Source of the DNA: Flavobacteriaceae bacterium
Lineage (GTDB): Bacteria; Bacteroidota; Bacteroidia; Flavobacteriales; Flavobacteriaceae
DNA length: 64,000 bases
Assembly: GCA_029243165.1 (NCBI GenBank)
Contig: JAQWSN010000005.1
Coordinates: 62,001 to 126,000 of the forward strand
Direction of reading: 5' to 3'
In this document: one piece after another, positions 53,715-63,182 of the stretch
Layout of the letters: every line of letters begins with the position of its first letter
How positions within the stretch are numbered: position 1 is the first letter of the stretch
Made by a program: the position numbers and the translations under genes
The notes under the pieces: model-generated
What the model was told of the DNA's origin: nothing
What the model saw: the letters and a program-made list of their open reading frames with translations, nothing else
Databases searched by the model: none

Positions 53715-54410
53715 TTAAAAAAAGGTACTCAACTCCTCTAAAGAATTTACGATAAGACAATTATCGTGTCTTTCTTCTTGGTGAGAATTAAAGTGAATGG
53801 CATGCATCCCTTGCGCTAGCGCACCCAAAATATCTGCCTCCAAACTATCTCCAATCATCAATGATTTTTCAGGAAGGGCTTGAGTTTTATTTAATGCCTC
53901 AATAAAAATTTGAGGATGCGGCTTTTTAAATCCCACCTGTTCTGCAGTAAAAATAAAATCAAAATATGAACCTAAGCCTGAATTTTTAATTTTAAAATGT
54001 TGGACCTGTTCAAATCCGTTGGTGATAATGTGGAGTTTGTATTTTGATTTTAATTTATCCAACAAAGGAATTGCTCCCTCAAACAAGTGAGGAAAACTGC
54101 TTAAATTCGCAATGTAAGCCTCTGAAATTTGATTGACTTCATCTGCAGTTGCTCGATGCTTTATTTTGGTGAATGTATCAGACAATCTGTTAAAACGAAG
54201 TTCCTGCTGGGTAATGCGATTTTCTCTGTATTGCTTCCAGTATGCATGATTTATCGGGTTGTAAAAGGAAATAAAATCCTCTAAATCTACGGGCAATTCT
54301 ATCGCACTAAAAATTTTCTTAAATGTGAGATATGAATTTTTTTCGAAATCCCATAGGGTATGATCTAAGTCGAAAAAAATATCAGTTAATTCTGTTTGTA
54401 AACCGATCAC
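53715..54410 (-). CDS. HAD-family hydrolase, YjjG-type non-canonical pyrimidine nucleotidase
   Basis: 231 residues from a GTG start that overlaps the upstream stop (GTGA). Motif I FFDLDHTLWDFEKNS (nucleophile Asp), motif II ITNGFEQVQH, motif III Lys in VGFKKPHPQIF and motif IV IGDSLEADILGA fit the YjjG group. It dephosphorylates unusual nucleotide monophosphates. It has its place between mazG and the deacetylase-like gene. Confidence 0.87.
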   Translation of the reverse strand: MIGLQTELTDIFFDLDHTLWDFEKNSYLTFKKIFSAIELPVDLEDFISFYNPINHAYWKQYRENRITQQELRFNRLSDTFTKIKHRATADEVNQISEAYIANLSSFPHLFEGAIPLLDKLKSKYKLHIITNGFEQVQHFKIKNSGLGSYFDFIFTAEQVGFKKPHPQIFIEALNKTQALPEKSLMIGDSLEADILGALAQGMHAIHFNSHQEERHDNCLIVNSLEELSTFF

Positions 54411-55696
54411 TTAACATAGTCTTTGAATGCTTTTTGCAAGGGTTGATTTTGTTTTTTTGGATGTAAAAAACCATTCCCAATTGCTAGCGTTAAACGAGCA
54501 CAAGGTAGGGGTAACTTTTCATAAATAAGGTTCAATTCATCAAACGCTTTTATTTTTTTTCCTTTTCGAATCGCAGTTTCAGTTGCAAAAACAGGATGAA
54601 CTTTCAGAGGCAACTGAAATTCATTGGTAAGATCATAAAAATAAAAGGGAGTTGCTGTACTGGCTCGAAACCCAATACGGTCACAATAACCCATACTGTA
54701 ATCATTTGAAAATTCGTAATCGACCAAATCAGTGTACACTTTAGAAAGCTGCCTGTAACTGATAGGTATTCTACTCATCTTAACTTGCCTATGAGTAAGG
54801 TCTTGAAAATCTTTTTTTTCTTTACTCAGTTCAGGATCCGATTTTAATTGTGAATGAACGGAAAGCAGTAAGCCCAAAGAATAATCATCTCCCATTTTTT
54901 TAATGCGTTGCTGTAATCTTCTATTGAAAGTTGATATTGTAGATTCATAGGCAGAACTTTTTGCATAGAGAAAAAATGCTTTGGGTTTTGTACTTGAATT
55001 TTCAAACCAAGTATTCCAAAAAGAAAAACTGTCAAAAGGATCGGATCTAAGCCTAGTTAATACGGTTACTTGATCAAAAATTTTCAAAAAATTAAAATCC
55101 CACAAAGATTTTAGAAAAAGTTCTAATGTAACCAATAGGGATCGATGGCGGTATTGAAATACTAGGGGCACATCGATGAGGATTTCTTTTTGGGGTTTAT
55201 CTTTTGATAATGGTTTAATTTCTGGAAAAACTTCAGTAAGGATACCGTGCATTTTGAAAATCCAATGATCTACTAAAGGGAGCTCTAAAAATCCCTCTTG
55301 AAAAGCCAAACTTTGCATAGGATCAAAATGTCCATTGGGTGATTTAATTTGAGGTAAAAATTCTTCGTACCGGGAAAGAAGAAAAAAACTGGCAGCAAAA
55401 ACATCAAACGGAATGGGGTTGTTTTCTCCTGTCTTAAAAAACGCAGGTACCCCCTCCCAATCGTCAATATTAATATCATGAGAAGTTATTCCTCTCTCAA
55501 AAAGAAGCGGATGTGATGCAACAAAAAATTCATCGCCCAAGGGTTTTGTGGTGTAACTCATTTTAGGTCCTGAATGAGCTACCAAAGCTTCTACTGAAGA
55601 GGTAACTTTCACTTGAAGTTCCAACATGTTTTCAAAAATATGTTTAAAAACATAGGTTACTCTAGGTGTAATTTTATGAGTAAAAACCAATAACAT
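54407..55696 (-). CDS. polysaccharide-deacetylase-like protein (DUF7033-type N-terminus) with degenerate active site
   Basis: 429 residues. It follows the layout of a family usually annotated as polysaccharide deacetylase in flavobacteria: an N-terminal domain with EFFVASHPLLFERGI and FFLLSRYEEFLPQ, then an NodB-like half. However, the metal-binding Asp pair expected in a THDID-like motif reads LIDVPLVFQY, and the later His motifs GIHPSY and RQHFLR read GLLLSVHSQ and RQVKMSR. Catalysis is therefore doubtful. Family role unknown, possibly surface carbohydrate handling. Its stop overlaps the HAD gene and its start follows radC immediately (1 bp). Confidence 0.72.
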   Translation of the reverse strand: MLLVFTHKITPRVTYVFKHIFENMLELQVKVTSSVEALVAHSGPKMSYTTKPLGDEFFVASHPLLFERGITSHDINIDDWEGVPAFFKTGENNPIPFDVFAASFFLLSRYEEFLPQIKSPNGHFDPMQSLAFQEGFLELPLVDHWIFKMHGILTEVFPEIKPLSKDKPQKEILIDVPLVFQYRHRSLLVTLELFLKSLWDFNFLKIFDQVTVLTRLRSDPFDSFSFWNTWFENSSTKPKAFFLYAKSSAYESTISTFNRRLQQRIKKMGDDYSLGLLLSVHSQLKSDPELSKEKKDFQDLTHRQVKMSRIPISYRQLSKVYTDLVDYEFSNDYSMGYCDRIGFRASTATPFYFYDLTNEFQLPLKVHPVFATETAIRKGKKIKAFDELNLIYEKLPLPCARLTLAIGNGFLHPKKQNQPLQKAFKDYVK

Positions 55697-56395
55697 TTAA
55701 ATAATCTCTTCGTCAGCAAAGCTAAAGTAGCCTTTTTCTGATACAATTAAATGATCGAGAACAGATAGATCTACATATTTAGCTGCACGTTTGAACTTTT
55801 GAGTAAGCTCTTTGTCATGCTTACTGGGGGTTAAATTTCCTGAGGGGTGATTGTGAACCAAAATAAGGGAGGTGGCTCCCACTTCAAAAGCGCGTTTTAA
55901 TGCCAAACGAATGTCCACAACAGTTCGGGTAATCCCTCCTTGACTGAGACGAAATTTTTCTATTAATTTGGAAGATTGATTGAGATACATTACCCAAAAC
56001 TCTTCATGCCCCAGAGCAGCAAGTTCGTATCGAATGTTTTCAAAAGCTACCTTACTGTGGTTCAATTCAGGAACTTTATTTTGTGTTTTCTGAACCAATC
56101 GTTTACTAAGTTCTAGGGCGGTTTTTATTTTTACTGCCTTTGCGATACCTATGCCATTAAACTGGACCAAATGCTCTAGGGATAGTTGTTGTAATTTATG
56201 TAAATCATGATCTACACTTTGCAAAACCCGTTTCATTAAATCTACAGCACTTTCTTTAAAACTACCACTCCCAATCAAAACTGCAAAAAGCTCTGCATTG
56301 CTAAGGCATGATGCTCCGTGATGCTGTAATTTTTCTCTGGGTCGATCCGAGGGATCCCAATCTTTGATCGTTATTTTTTGGGGTAACTTGCTCAT
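55697..56395 (-). CDS. radC: DNA repair protein RadC (JAMM domain)
   Basis: 232 residues. N-terminal helix-hairpin-helix (QFNGIGIAKAVKIKTALELS; core GIGIAKAVKIK) and C-terminal MPN+/JAMM with LVHNHPSGNLTPSKHD, zinc-binding His-His-Asp. The family is widespread but the biochemical role is unsettled. It abuts the next gene without a gap and is followed by a 52-bp space to mpl. Confidence 0.95.
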   Translation of the reverse strand: MSKLPQKITIKDWDPSDRPREKLQHHGASCLSNAELFAVLIGSGSFKESAVDLMKRVLQSVDHDLHKLQQLSLEHLVQFNGIGIAKAVKIKTALELSKRLVQKTQNKVPELNHSKVAFENIRYELAALGHEEFWVMYLNQSSKLIEKFRLSQGGITRTVVDIRLALKRAFEVGATSLILVHNHPSGNLTPSKHDKELTQKFKRAAKYVDLSVLDHLIVSEKGYFSFADEEII

Positions 56396-56447
56396 AGGGT
56401 GTTCTATGAATTACAAAATAAAAATTTTAACCAAAAAATAAAAATGT

Positions 56448-57806
56448 TTATCGGAATTGCTCTTGAAGTGCCTTCCAGTCCATTCCTCCAAAATTCCCTG
56501 AACTCATCATGACTAAAACCTCATCCGAATAAGTTCTTTCCAACAAAACTGTATTTAATTTGGCCGCATGAGTGAAAACATTGAGGGTGCTGTGTACAAA
56601 AGCTTCTTGAATCGATTCTGGTGGAATGGCGCTTCTATTTTTAATTTTGAGTGCTTCAGGATCATAAAAAACCAAAACCTCATCTGCAGCTTCCAAGGTT
56701 TGAGCATATTGGTTTATGAATTCTGGATCAAGGCTACTGTAAGTGTGTAATTCTAAACAAATCGTTATTTTTTTAGAAGAAAACTGATCTTTAACCGCTA
56801 GACATGTGGCTTTTACTTTACTTGGAGCATGGGCAAAATCTTTAAACAGAAAACTATTTTCTCCTTTTGCAAGAAGCTCCAATCGTTTTGAAGCACCCTT
56901 AAAAGAGGGCATCGCTTCATAAAAATCAGAACTGTCTAAACCCATCAGTTGAGCTATCCACTGTGCCCCTGCTAAATTTAAAAGATTGTGTTTACCGAAA
57001 ATCATCAACGGAAGACTTCCTTCTTCAGTTTCTAAATACGTAATCCCCTCTTCTGTAAAATGTGTAGGTGTTCGATATCCGATTTTTTTGATCGGATGTG
57101 TATTGGATTCGACAAGTTTTTTAAGCACCTCGTCATCCTCATTGAATACCAAAACACCCCCTGCCTCAATGGAATTAATAAATTCTTCAAATTGAGCTAC
57201 ATAATTTTCAAAAGTGGGAAATACATTAATATGATCCCATGCAATTCCACTAATTAGTGCAATTTCAGGCGAATACCACAAAAACTTTGGTCGGAGATCT
57301 ATTGCAGATGATAAATATTCGTCGCCTTCTAGAAGGACAAAATCAGGGGTTTCTGATAAGGAAAGCGTTTTTGAGTTTTCTGAAACGGGTGCCCCTACCA
57401 TGTAATCAGCTTCAATCTCATGATAATTCAATGCGTGTAAAATCATGGAAGTAATGGTAGTCTTTCCATGACTCCCAGCAATCACTACTCTTGTTTTATT
57501 CTTGGTCAACGAAGCTAAAAACTCTGGATAGGATTGAATTTTTAAATCCAATTCTTGAGCTTTTAACAATTCGGGATTGTCTTCTTTAGCGTGCATTCCT
57601 AAAACAACAACATCAATAGTTTTAGAAATTTTTTCGGGAAACCAACCAAAAGTTTCGGGCAATAATCCTGCTTTTAAAAGTTTCGATTTCGAAGGCTCAT
57701 AAATTGCATCGTCACTTCCGGTTACCCTATGTCCCAATTGCATCATTTCCAATGCCAAACTGTGCATGGCACTTCCTCCAATTGCGATAAAATGCAACTG
57801 CATCAT
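56448..57806 (-). CDS. mpl: UDP-N-acetylmuramate--tripeptide ligase Mpl (peptidoglycan recycling)
   Basis: 452 residues. HFIAIGGSAMHSLA at the N-terminus is the Mpl signature (MurC has GIGGVGMS), followed by AGSHGKTTITSM and FKDFAHAPSKV. The terminal MMSSGNFGGMD is also typical. It re-uses tripeptide L-Ala-gamma-D-Glu-mDAP from the wall. Distinct from murC at 31177-32520. The second of two adjacent ATGs (57803) could be the start. Ends 3 bp after obg. Confidence 0.94.
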   Translation of the reverse strand: MMQLHFIAIGGSAMHSLALEMMQLGHRVTGSDDAIYEPSKSKLLKAGLLPETFGWFPEKISKTIDVVVLGMHAKEDNPELLKAQELDLKIQSYPEFLASLTKNKTRVVIAGSHGKTTITSMILHALNYHEIEADYMVGAPVSENSKTLSLSETPDFVLLEGDEYLSSAIDLRPKFLWYSPEIALISGIAWDHINVFPTFENYVAQFEEFINSIEAGGVLVFNEDDEVLKKLVESNTHPIKKIGYRTPTHFTEEGITYLETEEGSLPLMIFGKHNLLNLAGAQWIAQLMGLDSSDFYEAMPSFKGASKRLELLAKGENSFLFKDFAHAPSKVKATCLAVKDQFSSKKITICLELHTYSSLDPEFINQYAQTLEAADEVLVFYDPEALKIKNRSAIPPESIQEAFVHSTLNVFTHAAKLNTVLLERTYSDEVLVMMSSGNFGGMDWKALQEQFR

Positions 57807-57809
57807 GGT

Positions 57810-58811
57810 TTAGGGATTGAGCTGTTTCCAGAGTAGGTCCTTTAACTCTGTAAGTTGAAATTGAGTAGCACTAGAAATAATCAGGTGCGGTATGTCTTGG
57901 AAGGTATCCTTCATTTCTTTGGTGTATTCCTCAAGCAGTTCTTCGTCTAATAAATCCGCTTTCGAAAGAACCACTGTAAAGCTTTTATCCAGCAATTCTG
58001 GATTGTATTTAACCAACTCTTTTTGTAAAATATCAAATGCTTTTTTTACATCAGGAGTATCTGCAGGGATCAAATAAAGCAAAATTGAATTTCGTTCAAT
58101 ATGTCTAAGAAAATAATGCCCCAATCCCTTTCCTTCTGCAGCTCCTTCAATAATGCCAGGAATGTCCGCCATAACAAAAGACTTGTAGTCTCGGTAGTCA
58201 ACGATCCCTAGGTTGGGTTTAAGTGTTGTAAACTCATAGTCCGCAATTTTGGGTTTGGCGGCTGTAAGAACTGAAAGTAAAGTAGACTTCCCTGCATTGG
58301 GAAATCCGACCAAACCAACATCTGCTAAGACTTTTAATTCTAATGTTATGTCCAAAGTGATTCCTTCTCTGCCGGGCTGTGCATAACGTGGTGTTTGACG
58401 TGTTGGCGACTTGAAATGCCAATTTCCACGACCTCCCAGACCTCCCTCTGCGATAATTTTCTCCTGACCAGCTTCTGTGATTTCAAAAATCACATCCTTA
58501 CTTTGTGTACTTCGAACCACCGTACCTACGGGTACATCTATGTAAATATCCTCACCTTGAGCCCCGCTACTCCTACTTTTGCTACCGTCACCACCGTGTC
58601 CTGCTATGAAATGTCTTTTAAATTTGAAAGGATAGAGGGTCCACAGTTGCTCATTTGCCCTAATAATTACATGGCCTCCTCTTCCTCCATCCCCACCGTC
58701 AGGGCCTCCTTTAGTAATGTACTTCTCACGGTGCAAATGAATAGAACCTTTTCCTCCTTTACCAGAGCTTATTTGTAACTTAACATAATCGACAAAATTT
58801 CCTTCTGTCAT
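57810..58811 (-). CDS. obg: GTPase Obg (CgtA)
   Basis: 333 residues. Glycine-rich Obg fold ([27 protein letters not shown]) at the N-terminus, then G domain with [12 protein letters not shown] (G1), DIPGII (G3) and LSKADLLDE (G4); no C-terminal OCT domain. It works in 50S assembly and stress responses. It follows adk by 4 bp. A T-rich spacer precedes mpl. Confidence 0.96.
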   Translation of the reverse strand: MTEGNFVDYVKLQISSGKGGKGSIHLHREKYITKGGPDGGDGGRGGHVIIRANEQLWTLYPFKFKRHFIAGHGGDGSKSRSSGAQGEDIYIDVPVGTVVRSTQSKDVIFEITEAGQEKIIAEGGLGGRGNWHFKSPTRQTPRYAQPGREGITLDITLELKVLADVGLVGFPNAGKSTLLSVLTAAKPKIADYEFTTLKPNLGIVDYRDYKSFVMADIPGIIEGAAEGKGLGHYFLRHIERNSILLYLIPADTPDVKKAFDILQKELVKYNPELLDKSFTVVLSKADLLDEELLEEYTKEMKDTFQDIPHLIISSATQFQLTELKDLLWKQLNP

Positions 58812-58815
58812 AAAA

Positions 58816-59388
58816 CTACAAGCTGTTGATTAGTTGAGTTAACCGTTGGGTAATCTCTTCTATGGTTCCAATGCCGTTGACGCTATGGAATTTATTTTGT
58901 TTGGTGTAATAATCTCTTAACGGAGCGGTTTTTTGATTGTATTCTTCAAAGCGATTTCGAATTTTACTTTCGTCTTGATCGTCAGTACGTCCACTACTTT
59001 TTCCACGCTCCAAAAGTCTTTCTACCAAAATATCGTCTTCGGCCTCTAGAGCAATTGTTGCAGAAATTTTCATTTGTTTTTTAGCCAGAAAAGCATCTAA
59101 AGCACCAGCCTGAGCCTCTGTTCTGGGAAAACCATCGAAGATAAATCCTTTAGCTTCTGGATTTTGATCTACCTCAGATTCCAACATATCAATAGTAACC
59201 TGATCTGGCACCAAGTCTCCTTGATCCATGTAAGATTTTGCGAGTAACCCCAAAGAGGTTTGGTTTTTAATATTGTATCGAAAAAGATCCCCTGTGGAAA
59301 TGTGAACTAAATCGTATTGCTCTTTTAAAAAAGAAGCCTGAGTTCCTTTTCCAGCTCCTGGTTTTCCAAATAAAAGAAGATTGATCAT
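58816..59388 (-). CDS. adk: adenylate kinase
   Basis: 190 residues from the ATG at 59386-59388 ([17 protein letters not shown]); the frame is open upstream to 59502, but those 38 residues are not family-like and would overlap purK. P-loop [27 protein letters not shown] and the [10 protein letters not shown] lid are intact. The lid is short, without the Cys4 zinc site. It balances AMP, ADP and ATP. First gene of adk-obg-mpl. Confidence 0.96.
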   Translation of the reverse strand: MINLLLFGKPGAGKGTQASFLKEQYDLVHISTGDLFRYNIKNQTSLGLLAKSYMDQGDLVPDQVTIDMLESEVDQNPEAKGFIFDGFPRTEAQAGALDAFLAKKQMKISATIALEAEDDILVERLLERGKSSGRTDDQDESKIRNRFEEYNQKTAPLRDYYTKQNKFHSVNGIGTIEEITQRLTQLINSL

Positions 59389-59403
59389 GAAAAAATATTT
59401 GTG

Positions 59404-59411
59404 CAAAGATA
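59404..59411 (-). promoter_or_regulatory. TAnnTTTG -7 element for adk-obg
   Basis: Minus-strand TATCTTTG, full consensus match, 15 bp before the adk ATG, which supports the shorter adk start. Confidence 0.55.
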
Positions 59412-59453
59412 CCCATTTTAGACGGCTTTTTTCCATTCCAAAAAACTTATGCC

Positions 59454-59461
59454 TATTTTTG
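59454..59461 (+). promoter_or_regulatory. TAnnTTTG -7 element for purK-purE
   Basis: TATTTTTG, full match, 13 bp before the purK ATG at 59475. The divergent adk and purK promoters are about 43 bp apart. Confidence 0.55.
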
Positions 59462-59474
59462 CCAAAAGAATAGG

Positions 59475-60629
59475 ATGGGATATTTCTCCACAACAAGAAC
59501 AATTGGAATTTTGGGAGGAGGGCAGTTAGGTAAAATGCTGCTCAACACAACGCGTCAGTGGGACATACAAACTCATATTCTGGATTCTAATGCTCAAGCT
59601 CCGGCACGAATTGGTTGCAATACATTTGTTCAGGGAGATTTGATGGACTATCAAACCGTTGTAGATTTTGGTAAAAACGTGGACATCCTTACCATAGAAA
59701 TCGAAAATGTTAATGCCAGTGCACTAGCTCATTTGGAAGAACAAGGGGTTCGGGTTTATCCTCAAGCCAATGTTATTCAAACCATACAGAATAAATGCCT
59801 CCAAAAAGAATTTTACAAGAAAAACAATATCCCAACAGCACCCTTTCAACTATTTAAATCCATAGAAGCACTTAAAGATGCTGTAGCAAGAGGCTGGGTT
59901 TCTTTTCCTTTTGTTTGGAAATCTGAGTCTATGGGATATGATGGTTACGGTGTCAAAATCATTCGTTCTAATCAAGACTTAGAAACCGTAAATGAGGGTC
60001 CTTGCATGGCTGAGGATCTGGTAAACATCGAAAAAGAAATTGGTGTTATTATGTGTAGAAGTGTTAGCGGTGAAACCGTAAACTACCCAAGTGTGGAAAT
60101 GGAGTTTCACCCTACAGCCAATCAGGTAGAATATGTTTTAAGTCCTGCGCGAATTTCAAAAACTGTTGAAAAAAAAGCTCAAGAGGTTGCTCGTAAAGTC
60201 TCACAAGCATACCAACATGTTGGGCTCCTGGCAGTAGAATTATTTTTAACCAAAGAAGGTGAAATTTGGGTCAACGAAGTTGCTCCAAGACCACACAATA
60301 GCGGACATTATTCCATAGAGGCTTCTTACACTTCTCAGTTTGAACAACACATAAGGGCCCTTTTAGATCTTCCTTTAGGGAACCCGGAAAACAAAGTATC
60401 AGGTGTTATGGTTAATTTAGTTGGGGCACCAAACCACAAGGGTCCAGTTCATTACAAAAACATGGAACATATTTTAGCTATTGAAGGAGTATGCCCACAT
60501 ATCTACGGAAAAAAAGAAACTCGACCATTCCGAAAAATGGGTCACATCACTATTGTAAATAAAGATTTGGAGACCGCACGACAAATCGCAGAACAGGTAA
60601 AAGAAACTATTGAAGTAATCTCAAAATAA
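59475..60629 (+). CDS. purK: 5-(carboxyamino)imidazole ribonucleotide synthase PurK
   Basis: 384 residues, ATP-grasp enzyme. [13 protein letters not shown] at the N-terminus, [13 protein letters not shown] in the ATP-grasp B domain, and [16 protein letters not shown] with the Mg-binding residues. It makes N5-CAIR from AIR, ATP and bicarbonate. It is followed after 1 bp by purE, its partner in the pathway. Confidence 0.96.
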   Translation: MGYFSTTRTIGILGGGQLGKMLLNTTRQWDIQTHILDSNAQAPARIGCNTFVQGDLMDYQTVVDFGKNVDILTIEIENVNASALAHLEEQGVRVYPQANVIQTIQNKCLQKEFYKKNNIPTAPFQLFKSIEALKDAVARGWVSFPFVWKSESMGYDGYGVKIIRSNQDLETVNEGPCMAEDLVNIEKEIGVIMCRSVSGETVNYPSVEMEFHPTANQVEYVLSPARISKTVEKKAQEVARKVSQAYQHVGLLAVELFLTKEGEIWVNEVAPRPHNSGHYSIEASYTSQFEQHIRALLDLPLGNPENKVSGVMVNLVGAPNHKGPVHYKNMEHILAIEGVCPHIYGKKETRPFRKMGHITIVNKDLETARQIAEQVKETIEVISK

Positions 60630-60630
60630 T

Positions 60631-61116
60631 ATGGCACAAGTTGGAATTATTATGGGAAGTCAGTCCGACCTCCCCGTTATGGAAGCAGCAATCTCAATTT
60701 TAAAAGAATTTAAAATTGAGGTTGAAGTAGATATTGTATCGGCACACCGAACTCCAGATAAAATGACTGAGTATGGAACTCATGCACATCAAAGAGGAAT
60801 TAAAGTTATCATTGCGGGTGCCGGAGGTGCTGCACATTTACCCGGCATGATTGCCTCATTAACCCCCTTACCCGTTATTGGCGTCCCTATCAAGTCCAGT
60901 AATTCTATTGACGGTTGGGATTCTGTTTTGTCCATTTTACAGATGCCAGGGGGTGTACCTGTAGCTACGGTTGCTTTGAACGGAGCAAAAAATGCCGGTA
61001 TTCTAGCTGCTCAAATTTTAGGCAGTCAAGATTCAGAAATACTCAATAAAGTCGTTCAGTTTAAAGAAAGTCTCAAGCAAAAAGTCTTGGACAGTAGTAG
61101 AAACATCAAAAAATAA
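60631..61116 (+). CDS. purE: N5-carboxyaminoimidazole ribonucleotide mutase PurE
   Basis: 161 residues, class I Pur[22 protein letters not shown] and [23 protein letters not shown] are the standard motifs (core AHLPGMIAS). It converts N5-CAIR to CAIR. Translationally adjacent to purK and 5 bp before the M3 peptidase start. Confidence 0.97.
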   Translation: MAQVGIIMGSQSDLPVMEAAISILKEFKIEVEVDIVSAHRTPDKMTEYGTHAHQRGIKVIIAGAGGAAHLPGMIASLTPLPVIGVPIKSSNSIDGWDSVLSILQMPGGVPVATVALNGAKNAGILAAQILGSQDSEILNKVVQFKESLKQKVLDSSRNIKK

Positions 61117-61121
61117 ACCCA

Positions 61122-63137
61122 TTGAACAACCCCCTTTTAAAGGAGTTCGAAACTCCCTTTGAGTCAGCTCCATTCAGCACAATCAAAATTGAACACTTTA
61201 TTCCTGCGATTAAGGAGTCCATAGCAATTGCGCTTAAGGAAATAGAAACGATCACAGAAAACAAGGAAGCTGCAACGTTTGAAAACACTATTGAAACTCT
61301 AGAAAGCTGTGGAAAACTAATCGGACGAAATACTTCGCTGCTTTTCAATCTAAACAGTGCCGAAACCAGTGATGAACTCCAACAAACAGCACAGCAAGCG
61401 TCGCCCTTACTGACTCAATTCCAAAATGACATTCGACTAAATCAAAAGCTATTTAATCGAATTCAAACGGTTTACCAAAATGAAGACCGAGAAAAGCTCA
61501 CCGAAGAACAGAGAACGCTCTTAGAGAAAGAATACAAAAGTTTTGTCCGAAACGGAGCCAATCTCGCTACTGAATCCAAGGAAAAACTTCGTGAAATTGA
61601 CACCGAACTTTCCCAACTTAGCTTAACTTTTGGAGAACATGTGTTGGCAGATACCCAGTCGTTTTTACTTCAAATTAAAAAAGAAGAAGATCTCAAGGGA
61701 TTACCCCCTTCAATTATTGAAATGGCTGCTGAAGAAGCGCGATCCAGAGAAAAAAAGGGATGGGTTTTTACATTAGATTATCCGAGTTACGTCCCTTTTA
61801 TGACGTATGCTGAGAATAGATCTTTACGAGAAAAAATGAGTAACGCTTTTGGACGACGAGGTTTTCAAGACAATCCTCAAAATAACAATGAGACGGTATT
61901 AAAAATTGTACAATTGCGAAAAAATCGTGCCGCTTTACTGGGCTATGATTCTCACGCCTCTTTTGTGCTAGAAGAACGTATGGCTCAATCTGAAGAAAAC
62001 GTTCAAAACTTTTTGAACCAACTGACAGAAAAGGCAAAACCTGCTGCAGAAAAGGAATGGGAAGCCATGAAAACTTTTGCAGCTGAAAACCTAAATCTGA
62101 ATTGTTTAGAAAAATGGGACACCGCCTTTGTTTCAGAAAAACTGAAACAAGCCACACTGAATTTAGACGAACAGCAACTCAAACCCTATTTTCCTCTTGA
62201 AAAAGTTCTTAAAGGGCTGTTTGAAATTGTTTACAAACTGTACGGAATTCAATTTCATGAAAACACTAAAATTGATGTTTACCATCCCGATGTCAAGGTT
62301 TTTGAAGTGCACAAAAACAATGAATTTCACGCACTACTTTACACTGACTTTTTCCCGCGATCCGGAAAACGCAATGGTGCATGGATGACCAGTTATCGCT
62401 CTCAAAACAAAGAACAACGACCTCATGTATCTATCGTTTGTAATTTTTCAAAACCCACAAAAACTCAACCCTCTCTTTTAACATTTCAAGAAGTTACCAC
62501 CCTCTTTCATGAATTTGGTCATGCTCTTCACGGCATGTTAGCCGATACCACATACAGTTCTTTGAGTGGAACTAGTGTATTTTGGGATTTTGTTGAGCTC
62601 CCTTCTCAAATCTTGGAGAATTGGTGCTACCAACCTGAGGCCTTAGAATTATTTGCAAGACATTACAAAACTGATGAAGTGATCCCCTCTGAGATGATCC
62701 GTAAAATCAAAAAAGCAGCCTACTTCCAGCAGGGACTTCAAACGCTCAGACAGTTGAGCTTTGGTTATTTAGACTTATCTTTTCACAATCAAAATGCACA
62801 TAAGATTAAGGATGTTAAAAATCATGAGCTAAACCAAATCGCTCATCTACAATTTACTCAAGACACATCAGAGAATTGTATGAGCACAGCTTTTTCACAT
62901 ATTTTTCAAGGCGGTTATGCTGCAGGATATTACAGTTACAAGTGGGCAGAAGTTTTAGATGCTGATGCCTTTGAATCGTTCTTGGAAAATGGTGTTTTTG
63001 ATACTCAAACAGCAGCAGCTTTTCAAGAGCATATTTTATCTAAAGGAGGAACCCAACACCCGATGACTCTCTACAAAAAATTCAGAGGGAAAGAACCAGA
63101 CCCTTCAGCACTTTTACGCAGGGCAGGATTGGTTTGA
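61122..63137 (+). CDS. M3-family metallopeptidase (dipeptidyl carboxypeptidase / oligopeptidase A-like)
   Basis: 671 residues from a TTG start (MNNPLLKEFETPFESAPF, a typical M3 beginning). Zinc motif LFHEFGHALHGML with the HEFGH ligands, and downstream the third ligand region WDFVELPSQILENW and a Tyr/His loop YSYKWAEVLDADAF. No signal peptide, so cytosolic. It clips oligopeptides. It starts 5 bp after purE and may read through from it. Dcp and OpdA are not told apart here. Confidence 0.92.
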   Translation: MNNPLLKEFETPFESAPFSTIKIEHFIPAIKESIAIALKEIETITENKEAATFENTIETLESCGKLIGRNTSLLFNLNSAETSDELQQTAQQASPLLTQFQNDIRLNQKLFNRIQTVYQNEDREKLTEEQRTLLEKEYKSFVRNGANLATESKEKLREIDTELSQLSLTFGEHVLADTQSFLLQIKKEEDLKGLPPSIIEMAAEEARSREKKGWVFTLDYPSYVPFMTYAENRSLREKMSNAFGRRGFQDNPQNNNETVLKIVQLRKNRAALLGYDSHASFVLEERMAQSEENVQNFLNQLTEKAKPAAEKEWEAMKTFAAENLNLNCLEKWDTAFVSEKLKQATLNLDEQQLKPYFPLEKVLKGLFEIVYKLYGIQFHENTKIDVYHPDVKVFEVHKNNEFHALLYTDFFPRSGKRNGAWMTSYRSQNKEQRPHVSIVCNFSKPTKTQPSLLTFQEVTTLFHEFGHALHGMLADTTYSSLSGTSVFWDFVELPSQILENWCYQPEALELFARHYKTDEVIPSEMIRKIKKAAYFQQGLQTLRQLSFGYLDLSFHNQNAHKIKDVKNHELNQIAHLQFTQDTSENCMSTAFSHIFQGGYAAGYYSYKWAEVLDADAFESFLENGVFDTQTAAAFQEHILSKGGTQHPMTLYKKFRGKEPDPSALLRRAGLV

Positions 63138-63182
63138 ATTTTTGCTTCATTTTTTTTAATTTGATGTCCCAATTTTTAAAAA

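Noticed and set aside
58816-59502. adk with a 38-residue N-terminal extension
   Set aside because: The extension is not family-like, crosses the adk promoter box and overlaps pur[12 protein letters not shown] is the true start.
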